Of a stretch of DNA of 64,000 bases, positions 54,401 to 61,712 are shown piece by piece. The notes below the pieces were generated by a model that worked only from the letters and a program-made list of their open reading frames with translations, searched no databases and had not been told where the DNA came from. Source of the stretch: Leishmania infantum JPCM5 (Eukaryota; Euglenozoa; Kinetoplastea; Trypanosomatida; Trypanosomatidae); assembly GCF_000002875.2 (NCBI RefSeq), contig NC_009415.2, positions 630,001-694,000 of the forward strand, given 5' to 3'. Made by a program: the position numbers and the translations under genes. Position 1 is the stretch's first letter. Each line of letters starts with the position of its first letter.

Positions 54401-56332
54401 GTAACTCACATCAATCACACGCAGCGACGTGCTCCAGCACAGGCCGTGCACGCCGGCGTCGGTGAGACTCGTGTTGAAGCTGACATCCGCGAGACGGAGC
54501 ACGGGCAGCTCACCGAGGAACCCGACGTCTTGCAGCGTCGCGGACGAAGTGAGGTGCACCTCTGTGACGTATCGCAAAACCGGCGCCCGGAGGTGAGGAC
54601 GTGCAGAGGAAGCACAGTCTGTCCCACTGGTTATGGTCTGCCGCTGCAGTTGGCGTCTCTCCAACAGAAACCGTCGTGAGGGTGCGTCCGATGGTGCACT
54701 GCCATCGTTGCTGGCTTGCAAATCGAGCGGTTTCAGCCGCGGCGACGCGGACGGAGGCGAAACCCTCCCGGCCGCTTGCCCCGCTGAGCCCACAGGCGCA
54801 GCCACCATTGCCCAGCCCTCCAGTTTTCTTGCCCGAGCACCCTCGAAGTTGACGTCCAGTATTCGTAGATGGGCGCAACATGGACAGCGCAAAAACGCAC
54901 TCCACCAATGCGCCGGGTTGTCAGATGTCGCGGATAACGACGGCGACGGCAGCGCCGGTGGTGCTTGGCACTCGTAAAGATGCACGGCTGACAAGAACGA
55001 GGAACAGCACCGGCGGGGCTGCTGCCCACACCGAGCGGGAGACGGCACTAGCATATCCATTCGACTAGTAATTTCTCCTTGGAGCTGAGCAGTGGTCACT
55101 GCTGTCTTCCGCCCTCGAGTCGAGTATGAGGCACAAGCATTGCACCCCTCCGTCATGCGCAAGGGAAGGGAAGCGGGATGGTCACCATATGCGTAGAGGG
55201 ACGTCGACGGTGGAGCTGCTGCCGCCGCACACGTCGGATCATACGAAACTTGGTGAATACCATCGTCTTCGACGTGGTTACGGATGTCTTCGTGGGCAAA
55301 ACGAGAGCATGGCGGTGGGGAAGAGGGCACGCAAGCTCGACCCAAGACCAGAGGACGGCTTAGCCACCAGTGCGAGTACATCCAACTGCCTCCAGGATAA
55401 TCGCCTTTCTGAGAGCTTGGCGCCGCGTCCTCGCACGCGTTGCTGCAAACCGGGGCGGCCGCGTGCTTGCGCCGCCGCTCCTCCTCCCGCTCCACCCCTA
55501 CCTCCCAGTGGAGCACGCGCCGCCACTGCAGCTGCGCATGCTCCTGCGCCGCAAGGCCAGTACTCAATAAGGACACAGTCGAAGAGGGGTTGGAGATATA
55601 CTGCCCGGCATCGGCCGCGGTGGATCGAACCAAGAAGGAGACGAGGTGGCCCACCAGGACGCCGCCCAGGTAGCCAGCCCTCATGGCCGCACAGCGGACG
55701 TTGGTGCCTGCGTAGGGGTATTCAGGCAGAGAGGAAACGTCGCGCAGAGAATCTTCGCTGTCGAGGCCAGAGTGCACGGCCCCTGTGGCGATGGCAGCGG
55801 CAGCGGTCACCCCGCGCTGCTGTTTGTGCTCGAAGTAAGTGCGAGCACGGCGCTGCGGCAGCATATACCGCGACGGCGATGCGCTGGCAGTGCCCGGTGG
55901 ATGAGGCCGAGCAGCGCAACGGCGCTCTCCTCCTCTTGACGTAGCGTTCGCAGCGACGGCGAGAGTGTTCGGTGCGTGATCGGAATACCAACGAGCATCG
56001 TCCACGATATCCGCCGCAGCGTCCGTGAACGGCACTTCGCTGGCAAACCGCCGCGTCGATGGCATCATGCGCTCCGCCAAGTCGGACACCCACCAGTCCC
56101 CAAACGGCACCTGGCGTGCCCAGTCGGTCCACGCGGCCTCGTACTCGCTCTCAGCATCATCGTGGATGTACGTTCCAAGAAGGCGCGCCTCCGCTGCGAT
56201 GCGGCAGCGTGGATGAGCCGCGGCAAACCCCAGCGGTGCTCGTGACGGCCAGTATGAGGTGAGTGCACCCAGTGAGTTCAGTGAGAGTTGCACGTGCTGT
56301 TCTTCTTGGTACTGCTGCGGTCGTTGCTGCAT
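51443..56332 (-). CDS. Very large leucine-rich-repeat protein, 1,629 aa, intracellular
   Basis: The ATG at 56332 is chosen: the open frame continues to 56620 but crosses a C17 tract and splice acceptor. There is no signal peptide (MQQRPQQYQEEQH). The first 450 residues hold a Trp-rich ordered block (AAWTDWARQVPFGDWWVSDLAERMM) and low-complexity linkers. LRRs start near residue 490 (CAHLRILDVNF) and recur in blocks to the end. Examples are LRLADVSFNTSLTDAG, LRVIDVSYCPQVD, LEELYLSGTGLTDATL, LHRLCLRSCGRITNVG, LLELSLCNCHGITAAS and LRTLRLSSCRNLTG. The L-x-x-C and C-x-x-I/L-T spacing is the cysteine-containing type seen in F-box/AMN1-like proteins, quite unlike the GTLPxSW repeats of PSA. Ser/Ala/Gly-rich inserts separate the blocks. 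No F-box is visible. Probably a protein-interaction scaffold; partner unknown. Confidence 0.88.
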   Translation of the reverse strand: MQQRPQQYQEEQHVQLSLNSLGALTSYWPSRAPLGFAAAHPRCRIAAEARLLGTYIHDDAESEYEAAWTDWARQVPFGDWWVSDLAERMMPSTRRFASEVPFTDAAADIVDDARWYSDHAPNTLAVAANATSRGGERRCAARPHPPGTASASPSRYMLPQRRARTYFEHKQQRGVTAAAAIATGAVHSGLDSEDSLRDVSSLPEYPYAGTNVRCAAMRAGYLGGVLVGHLVSFLVRSTAADAGQYISNPSSTVSLLSTGLAAQEHAQLQWRRVLHWEVGVEREEERRRKHAAAPVCSNACEDAAPSSQKGDYPGGSWMYSHWWLSRPLVLGRACVPSSPPPCSRFAHEDIRNHVEDDGIHQVSYDPTCAAAAAPPSTSLYAYGDHPASLPLRMTEGCNACASYSTRGRKTAVTTAQLQGEITSRMDMLVPSPARCGQQPRRCCSSFLSAVHLYECQAPPALPSPSLSATSDNPAHWWSAFLRCPCCAHLRILDVNFEGARARKLEGWAMVAAPVGSAGQAAGRVSPPSASPRLKPLDLQASNDGSAPSDAPSRRFLLERRQLQRQTITSGTDCASSARPHLRAPVLRYVTEVHLTSSATLQDVGFLGELPVLRLADVSFNTSLTDAGVHGLCWSTSLRVIDVSYCPQVDAAAAELVRCLVELEELYLSGTGLTDATLRTVAAHLRSSGGTPHDALLVTETGAPASGQTPHSPRPGGVRRLRVLHACACRRVRNPYNALAPIAVMQRNERRQWRGGGVAHGQSCWAGLQELRLAAVDMGELHHESDRSRSGSSDASGTQSEDIGSEVGAATERVADAADEGAGLLSSLLERGQRAALPQTPGRSLPVVSSSSLPSRGTAAPVEKAGAAAKVTATTDVPRALTTPPSLLWQRLTTLVFTDTKFRCALGDVGRLPFLQCLSLLRCSVEEGARLGAGEGAYRPWLSGLEQSALLHTVHLDGCSASAIRDAGSLQILARLPSLQNVSLSHTDIRDADLDVFVAALCESGATAPQHQFHRLCLRSCGRITNVGAVALLSSVRFLDLSDTAVRQEVLDALGNSSAAQHPGGLHALQALNCSACSLILDLSPVAHLRHLRWLNVSHTPLSTAAVAALRFCAALTHLTLKNCAGVHHVRDVMAIATLEVLNVQGSGLYDGDDEDEEEGEEAIPGAERATEHSWRRSFMPGTPPYNFSNPLAHRDDSHALEEGIRSRSAVADVFPGDDEALFTSSLHTLLLSHTRVRRIRRLGLLPSLMCLDLNNTAVTDAELVKFVCTGVMAADKRASDARSPHARNPPVVVHSLRARRLDECAGRGCRGPPLRLLSLQFCRRIFSVGVLGLCPHLTKLDVSSSNVTSQGLIGLHRSTSLVQMRLLSCKGVHDMRALHAIPSLAEVDGSGCNVHSGRITGAGVRGGSGTHVAAGAVADGGRRGAEAKESGGRLSPLPLFAHGGNVTHMAAPLLRSDLLQESGSAAEDIAAVRRATEGTSFLTIALLQASTSLSSPLGLTRGCQKLVLDGCVNICSFLELSMLSSLLELSLCNCHGITAASVAELISLSQWCSRASGTDSAQSVVVSSVLPLSAPFPSLRTLRLSSCRNLTGSLAGLELLPQLRCVHADRCGITSVYDVIPALQSRVVL

Positions 56333-56435
56333 TGCTACTGATGCCACAAAATACGCGCCTGCAATGCCGTTGGCAGTGCAGATCCACACGTGGCACACTA
56401 GCGTTGCCGCTTCTGCTGCTGCTCCGGCTACAGTG

Positions 56436-56458
56436 CTGGTGGGGGGGGGGGGGGGGGC
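56436..56458 (-). promoter_or_regulatory. Spliced-leader acceptor behind a C17 tract
   Basis: G17 at 56441-56457 on the plus strand reads as seventeen C on the minus strand, followed by ACCAG with AG at 56437-56436. The 5' UTR would be 103 nt with no ATG before 56332. The tract is entirely C rather than the usual mixed or U-rich run. Confidence 0.55.
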
Positions 56459-57109
56459 ACAACGACGCAAGAAAGGCGTGGTGATACGTGTATATGGGGA
56501 GTTAAAGAACACACACGCATAAAGAGAGAGGGCCAGTAGAGAGCGCCTCTGCAGAGACATGCTAGCATGAATACGGGAAAGAGGTGGGGTGGATGTAGGT
56601 AGCAATCGGAAGACACACACACAGACACACGAAGAATCAGCCGCAGCCGATCACGATGTCATCGCCGATTTCTTCGAAATCGTGTGGATTTTATGTGCAG
56701 CCAAAAGAAGCGGCACCAGTTGCTGTAGCGAAATACAGTCAGCGCGCCAGCCACACTCTATAAACCGTTCGCTGTTCAGCGCCGTCCCGCCCGCTTGCTT
56801 GCTTGTTTTCGTATTCTCGTGCACGCGTAGCGATGCGTTAAAGAGAGCGAGAGAGAAAAAAGCCCACAGGAGCGCTTCGGTGCCCCGTCCTGCTGTGCCT
56901 CGCCGTGATGCTTTCCTTCTACTGCGTCGTGTCACCAGGGGGAGGGGGTTGTGCAGCGCCAGCCAGAGCAGCAGCAGCAGTATGCACAAACGCACGCGGA
57001 GATGAAAGGAGACGGGGAGAAAAGGGAAACGCGTGATTGAGAAAGAGACGCTAAGAGAGTTCTCCAACCAGACCAGAGAGAAGCACCACGGACTGCGAGA
57101 TGCGTGCTC

Positions 57110-57134
57110 TGTGTGTGTGTGTGTGTGTGTGTGT
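57110..57134. repeat. (TG)n microsatellite
   Basis: Uninterrupted TG tract of about 25 bp, about 200 bp downstream of the stop of the 1,457-residue protein gene. Confidence 0.9.
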
Positions 57135-57338
57135 TTTCCTTTCGTTTTTTGTTTGCGAAGTCATTACGCGTGAGGTTAGCGGCAGTGCCTCACCGTTTGC
57201 TTGCTTAACTTTTTTCAGTTTAACTGCGAATATCACTCTTTCCGCGTGTGCGCACGCCGGACACCAGAAGCGCTGCGTGGAAAGCAAGCACCCCCACACA
57301 CGTAGAGGCACGCGCCGTCTCTGTGCGTCTTTTGGTCG

Positions 57339-60300
57339 TTAGCCGCCCTCCACCTGTGGCCAAAGCATGGTAGGGTACCAGTCCAGATCCCGCAGCGTCG
57401 ATCGAAGCACCATCTTCTCCATCGTAGAGAGGCTTCCGCTGGTGGCGATGCGCTGCTGCACGTAGTACTGCAGGAGGCCCTCAGTAAGGCAGCGCGCACA
57501 CCACATGGGATCCCTCACAGCGAGCCTCGCATCAGCATCCGTGGGAGTCAGCATCACCTCTGCTGCAGCAGCGTCCACGGTCCCATGTCCATCAGTCGCA
57601 CCCCCTTCGTATGCGCAGCTGCGGCCGCTGAAGTCATCGTTGCGAAAGTGGGGCCCCACGAGCTGCACAAGTGCGACGACATCGTCCAAACTCCAGCACA
57701 TGCTCCGGGCAGATTGCATCCGCCGCCCCTGCGCTGCTGACCAGGACTGCAGCCAGGCGCACACCTGCGCGGTGGCAGATGTGCCGTGTGAGCGAGGCCT
57801 TGACTGCGCTGGAGAGCAGGAAGACTGCTGCTCGTCGCCAGGCTCGCCACGCGCCTCGACGCCTGCAGCGATTGTGGAGGAGGGTGGCAGAACCGGGCTG
57901 CAGAGCAGCACCTGCAGTGCTGCCAACGCCGCGCGGGCAGAAGAGTGCGCCGCCACGTACGCCAAAAGCGCGTGGAGGAGCAGCGGCATGCCCTCCTCAG
58001 CGGGTACGTCGCTGTACGCCGCCAGCGAGACCTCCAGCGTGCGTGACGCAGCAGCTGCGGAGACTGCCGTGCGGGAGTCGGCAGAGCAGCGCAGGTCGCA
58101 GGAACGAGCTGACAGCGCATGCAGAATGGCGCACAAATCCACCATCAGTTCGCACAGCGCGGCTGCCGAAGAGGGGGAGAGGGCTGATGCACGCACACTG
58201 GCCTCTGCACCATCGCAGGTGGTACCACCAGTGGTGCCCCACAACTCTCGACGATGCGCCAGAGTCCACAGCAGCACGTGACTAAGCACTCCATCCCAGC
58301 CAAGCACGTCCTTCACGCGTTGGTGCAGGCCCAAAAGACGGCGCAGCCAGCTGGCCCACACGTCTTTGGCTGTAAAAGAGGCGTCGAAGAGCGGATAGAG
58401 AACCCAGCAGCGAGGCGCGCCGCTAACAGACACCGCCGCCGCTGAGGATAGCGAGCCAGACGTGTCGGTGGCGTCGTCGCCGGTGGCCGGCATGGCAGAG
58501 ACGGGCGTGAGCTCGATCCCCGACTGCAGAGAGTTCATGAGAGCTACGAGCTCAGCGGTGCTCGTAGCGGCGGGTACCAGGGCGGCAGCATCCGCCCTCT
58601 CCGGCCTCGTCTTTGCTTCCACTTGAGGACGCAGCAGGAGAAGCGGCAGCGATAAGGGCACCGCGTCGAGACAGCGCTTCGACAGAGCAATGCTGTGGAC
58701 AAGGAAGAAAGCGGCGATACGCGCCTCACGAGCATCGCGTGCGGCCGGCGAGTTGCTGTGGAGCGCGCCTGCGGTAGGCAAGGTCGAGCGCGGTACGGCC
58801 GCCTCAACGCTAGAGCCGCTGTTGCCGAGATGCTGCAACAGCTGAACAGCCTCTGCCATGGTGCACAGCTCATCGACCTGGAGTCGCACAGCGGTGCCGT
58901 CGCGCATACGGAGGAACGCCTCCTCGAACGCGTGTGCGAGTAGTCCCGCGTAGCCGAGAACCGTGTCGACGGCGATGGTGGGGTACACTTCCGCCAGAGC
59001 AGCGGCAAGGCGGGTGTTGGCGTAGAGCGATGCAGCCTCCAAGCAGAGAAACAGCAGCGCCCGATCGCGAGCGGCGGAGTCCGCCTCCACGGCGCGATCA
59101 TTGGACTCGGTGTTTCCTGACGGCTCCCTCCACCAGCAACGCTCCACTGCGCGGATAGCAGACACAGCACTGACCTGTGCGGAGATGGTCTTTAGGTGGT
59201 GCGTTGGGGCGCCGACAGGGATGGCTGCGGGGTCGCCACGGGTGGTGTGGGGGTGCTCTCCGTCGGCATCGGCCTTGCGGAGCACATCGGCACTGCCCGA
59301 ACACGGCGTAGACAGCAGCGGAGACGTGAAGCGCGCAAAGGCCCTGGTCAGTCGACCGGCGTCCATCACCACTGAACGCAAGAGGAGCTGCACCGCCTCG
59401 TGCGTCTCGCCCTCAGTGCTGCACAGCGTATGGCACACCGCCGGCGAGCGGTGGCGCGTTCGCGCAATGTAAGTGGAGAGGAAGTGTGCGCTGGCGGTCC
59501 ATCGAATCTCTGCCAACACGCGTTGTGCCACAGTCGCCTCCAAGGACACAGCGTCGTGGCTGTCACCGCTGGAGGCATCGGTCGGGGTCACACGTGGCCG
59601 ACTGCTCCCCGGAGACCGACACAGATGCAGGGCCGTCCGCGCAGCGTCGAGGAAGTAGTGGTCCAAACTGCCAATTGCGTCGCCAGCAGCGCTTGCAGTG
59701 CCGTCTTCACTCGCGTACTGGAGGAACCACATCTCCATCACAACGCCGCCGCCGACATGCATCCCCTCAGCTAGCAGCGTGTCGCTGACATCCTGCACCA
59801 TGCCGTAACCGCTGTGCCTGGCCACGAGCTTCGAGTGCCCTGCGTCGTCCTCGCCCGTCTCGCCATTGTTGCTGGTGCCACTTCTCCTGTACCCCAGACG
59901 CGCACATGCGCGAAGGATGAGCATCGACCACAGAATGGCGGATGCGTGGCGCACCGTGTATACCTCAGCCGCTCTTGTGGAGCAGACAAGAGTAAAGAAA
60001 AGAAGCCACGTCTCATAGAATCGGTGCTGTGCATGTTGATGCGCCGCCGCAGCAGCCACGCTTCCGCAGTCAAGGGTGCCGGTTAAGTTAGGGTTCACCA
60101 CAGAAGAGCCGCAAAGAAAGCTGTTCAGTGCACTTGGAACGTGCGAGAGGTGCTGCAGCACGCACAGCAGCTCCGCAATGTCCTCGAGTCGGCGGTGGCC
60201 CATCACCACCGCCGACAGCTGTGTCTCAGCCCAGGTCAGGAAGGCAGGGTCCTCGGTGACGCGCCGACACGCCGCACGCAGGCCCACCCCGACGCCTCCG

Positions 60301-61712
60301 CAGAGCAGCAGCTCCAGAAAGAGCACCTCCGCATGAATCGAGGCGAGAGAAGAGAAGGGAGAAGTCGACGATGTTGCGGTCGGTTCGACGCATCCTCGGT
60401 GTGCCTCGCTCTCGACGCCCTCACGACCCGTTTCCTCTCCGTCGCCCCTCGGCACCATCGAAGCCGGTGAGGAATTCCGCAGCAGCGGGTGCATTGCCCC
60501 TAGCACCTTGTTCGTAAAGCCTAATTGCTCCAGTCCCAGCCGGGCATCTGGCCCGCGCAGCAGCTCCGATACCTCGCTAAACGGGAGATCAGGGTCATCT
60601 GCCGGTTTCTCAGCGCCGCTGCCTTCGACGTCGACGCTTCTGCCATCGCTGCGACCCTCCTCCGTGTCCTCCTCCGGAGCGCCCCCTGCCGGGCTGCCAA
60701 GCTCAGCGACGGCCTCCGCGAAATGCAAAACAGTGCTGCAGCCCCCGAGCGCGTCCTCTACAGATGCAGGGGCTTCTGTGCTGCCTGTTGAGCCGGCCGG
60801 CTCGCCGCGAGTCATCCCGCGGAACAGCAGCAGCAAGCAAGTCGCGGCCAGCTCAATCATCGCCGGGTGCCCCGCCGAGACGAGAATCTCAAGAAGGAAA
60901 AAGACAAACGGGGCGCAGTTGGGGCCGTGCAGGCAGCGGTCTCGCAACGCCACCGCCTCCGTCCTTCTTGCCGACTTTGACGCCGTGGTCCTCATTTCCA
61001 AACCGTGCAGATGTGCCAGTAGAACCTCGAGCGCTAGCTGCTGATGCTTGCGCACTGTGCTGCGAAGGCACTGAAACAGCAACGAGAAGAACGCCTCGCC
61101 GCGTACACAAGACGAGTGCGATGGCCCGAGTGAGGTGGGGCAAGTGGTGGCCGCCTCCTCCTTCCCAGTGTCACCGGTCTTTGAGTAGGAGACGTCCACA
61201 GGCCTCACGTAGTAACCAGATTGGAGCTGCTCAAACTCCAAGAGAGACCACTGGTGTGCCGGCAAGCGCTGCTGAGCAGAGCCACCGGCGGCAAGCGCAA
61301 GCTCTGTCTCTCCTCCATGCATCCGCGTACGGGTGCCAGGAATGCTCGAGAACTCCCCACCGGCCGCGTACGGGTCTGCCGACGCCGTGATGGCATCTCG
61401 GGGCTGCACATGTGCGCTGAAGCCTGTCACACGTGCGGCGGCGGAAGCAGAAGGCAGCGATGCTGGAGAGGACTGCAGCGCTGATAGATGAGTGGTTGCC
61501 TCGCCCGCGATTGCACGCTGCCGGCCGTACGAGTGTCGCGTCCTCACCACAGGGAAGGCCTGACCTGTGATTGCTTGAATGGGGCGCAGCAGGGGCCCAA
61601 CGAGCGCCGGAGACGAAGCTGCCGCTGTGTTGGAGATGAAATCTACATGACGCTCCACAATATCGGCCACCATGGGAAGCGGAGCATCGACGCTCGGACC
61701 ATGCGCAGACAT
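57339..61712 (-). CDS. Large hypothetical helical protein, 1,457 aa; faint resemblance to RPAP1
   Basis: The ATG at 61712 is chosen: the frame stays open to 62186, but that part is Cys/Arg-rich UTR-like sequence and an acceptor lies 15 nt upstream. The protein starts MSAHGPSVDAPLPMVADIVERHVDFISN. From about residue 190 on it is a chain of amphipathic helices (AFFSLLFQCLRSTVRKHQQL, FVFFLLEILVSAG, WLLFFTLVCSTRAAE, SAILWSMLILRACARLGY), with acidic and Ser-rich inserts. The end is WYPTMLWPQVEGG. An N-terminal degenerate motif (RHVDFI), an LxRSxVxxxQxLAL-type helix and later helices with the flavour of LRLWxxxxxYG recall RNA polymerase II-associated protein 1. This is a faint likeness seen by eye. 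No catalytic motif, signal peptide or clear membrane segment is visible. The coding call is strong, the function open. Confidence 0.85.
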   Translation of the reverse strand: MSAHGPSVDAPLPMVADIVERHVDFISNTAAASSPALVGPLLRPIQAITGQAFPVVRTRHSYGRQRAIAGEATTHLSALQSSPASLPSASAAARVTGFSAHVQPRDAITASADPYAAGGEFSSIPGTRTRMHGGETELALAAGGSAQQRLPAHQWSLLEFEQLQSGYYVRPVDVSYSKTGDTGKEEAATTCPTSLGPSHSSCVRGEAFFSLLFQCLRSTVRKHQQLALEVLLAHLHGLEMRTTASKSARRTEAVALRDRCLHGPNCAPFVFFLLEILVSAGHPAMIELAATCLLLLFRGMTRGEPAGSTGSTEAPASVEDALGGCSTVLHFAEAVAELGSPAGGAPEEDTEEGRSDGRSVDVEGSGAEKPADDPDLPFSEVSELLRGPDARLGLEQLGFTNKVLGAMHPLLRNSSPASMVPRGDGEETGREGVESEAHRGCVEPTATSSTSPFSSLASIHAEVLFLELLLCGGVGVGLRAACRRVTEDPAFLTWAETQLSAVVMGHRRLEDIAELLCVLQHLSHVPSALNSFLCGSSVVNPNLTGTLDCGSVAAAAAHQHAQHRFYETWLLFFTLVCSTRAAEVYTVRHASAILWSMLILRACARLGYRRSGTSNNGETGEDDAGHSKLVARHSGYGMVQDVSDTLLAEGMHVGGGVVMEMWFLQYASEDGTASAAGDAIGSLDHYFLDAARTALHLCRSPGSSRPRVTPTDASSGDSHDAVSLEATVAQRVLAEIRWTASAHFLSTYIARTRHRSPAVCHTLCSTEGETHEAVQLLLRSVVMDAGRLTRAFARFTSPLLSTPCSGSADVLRKADADGEHPHTTRGDPAAIPVGAPTHHLKTISAQVSAVSAIRAVERCWWREPSGNTESNDRAVEADSAARDRALLFLCLEAASLYANTRLAAALAEVYPTIAVDTVLGYAGLLAHAFEEAFLRMRDGTAVRLQVDELCTMAEAVQLLQHLGNSGSSVEAAVPRSTLPTAGALHSNSPAARDAREARIAAFFLVHSIALSKRCLDAVPLSLPLLLLRPQVEAKTRPERADAAALVPAATSTAELVALMNSLQSGIELTPVSAMPATGDDATDTSGSLSSAAAVSVSGAPRCWVLYPLFDASFTAKDVWASWLRRLLGLHQRVKDVLGWDGVLSHVLLWTLAHRRELWGTTGGTTCDGAEASVRASALSPSSAAALCELMVDLCAILHALSARSCDLRCSADSRTAVSAAAASRTLEVSLAAYSDVPAEEGMPLLLHALLAYVAAHSSARAALAALQVLLCSPVLPPSSTIAAGVEARGEPGDEQQSSCSPAQSRPRSHGTSATAQVCAWLQSWSAAQGRRMQSARSMCWSLDDVVALVQLVGPHFRNDDFSGRSCAYEGGATDGHGTVDAAAAEVMLTPTDADARLAVRDPMWCARCLTEGLLQYYVQQRIATSGSLSTMEKMVLRSTLRDLDWYPTMLWPQVEGG

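Larger units (their letters stand above)
56333..57338. other. 1.0-kb spacer with TG microsatellite
   Basis: 3' UTR of the 1,457-residue protein gene and the acceptor of the LRR gene. A TG tract spans about 57110-57134. No gene. Confidence 0.6.
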
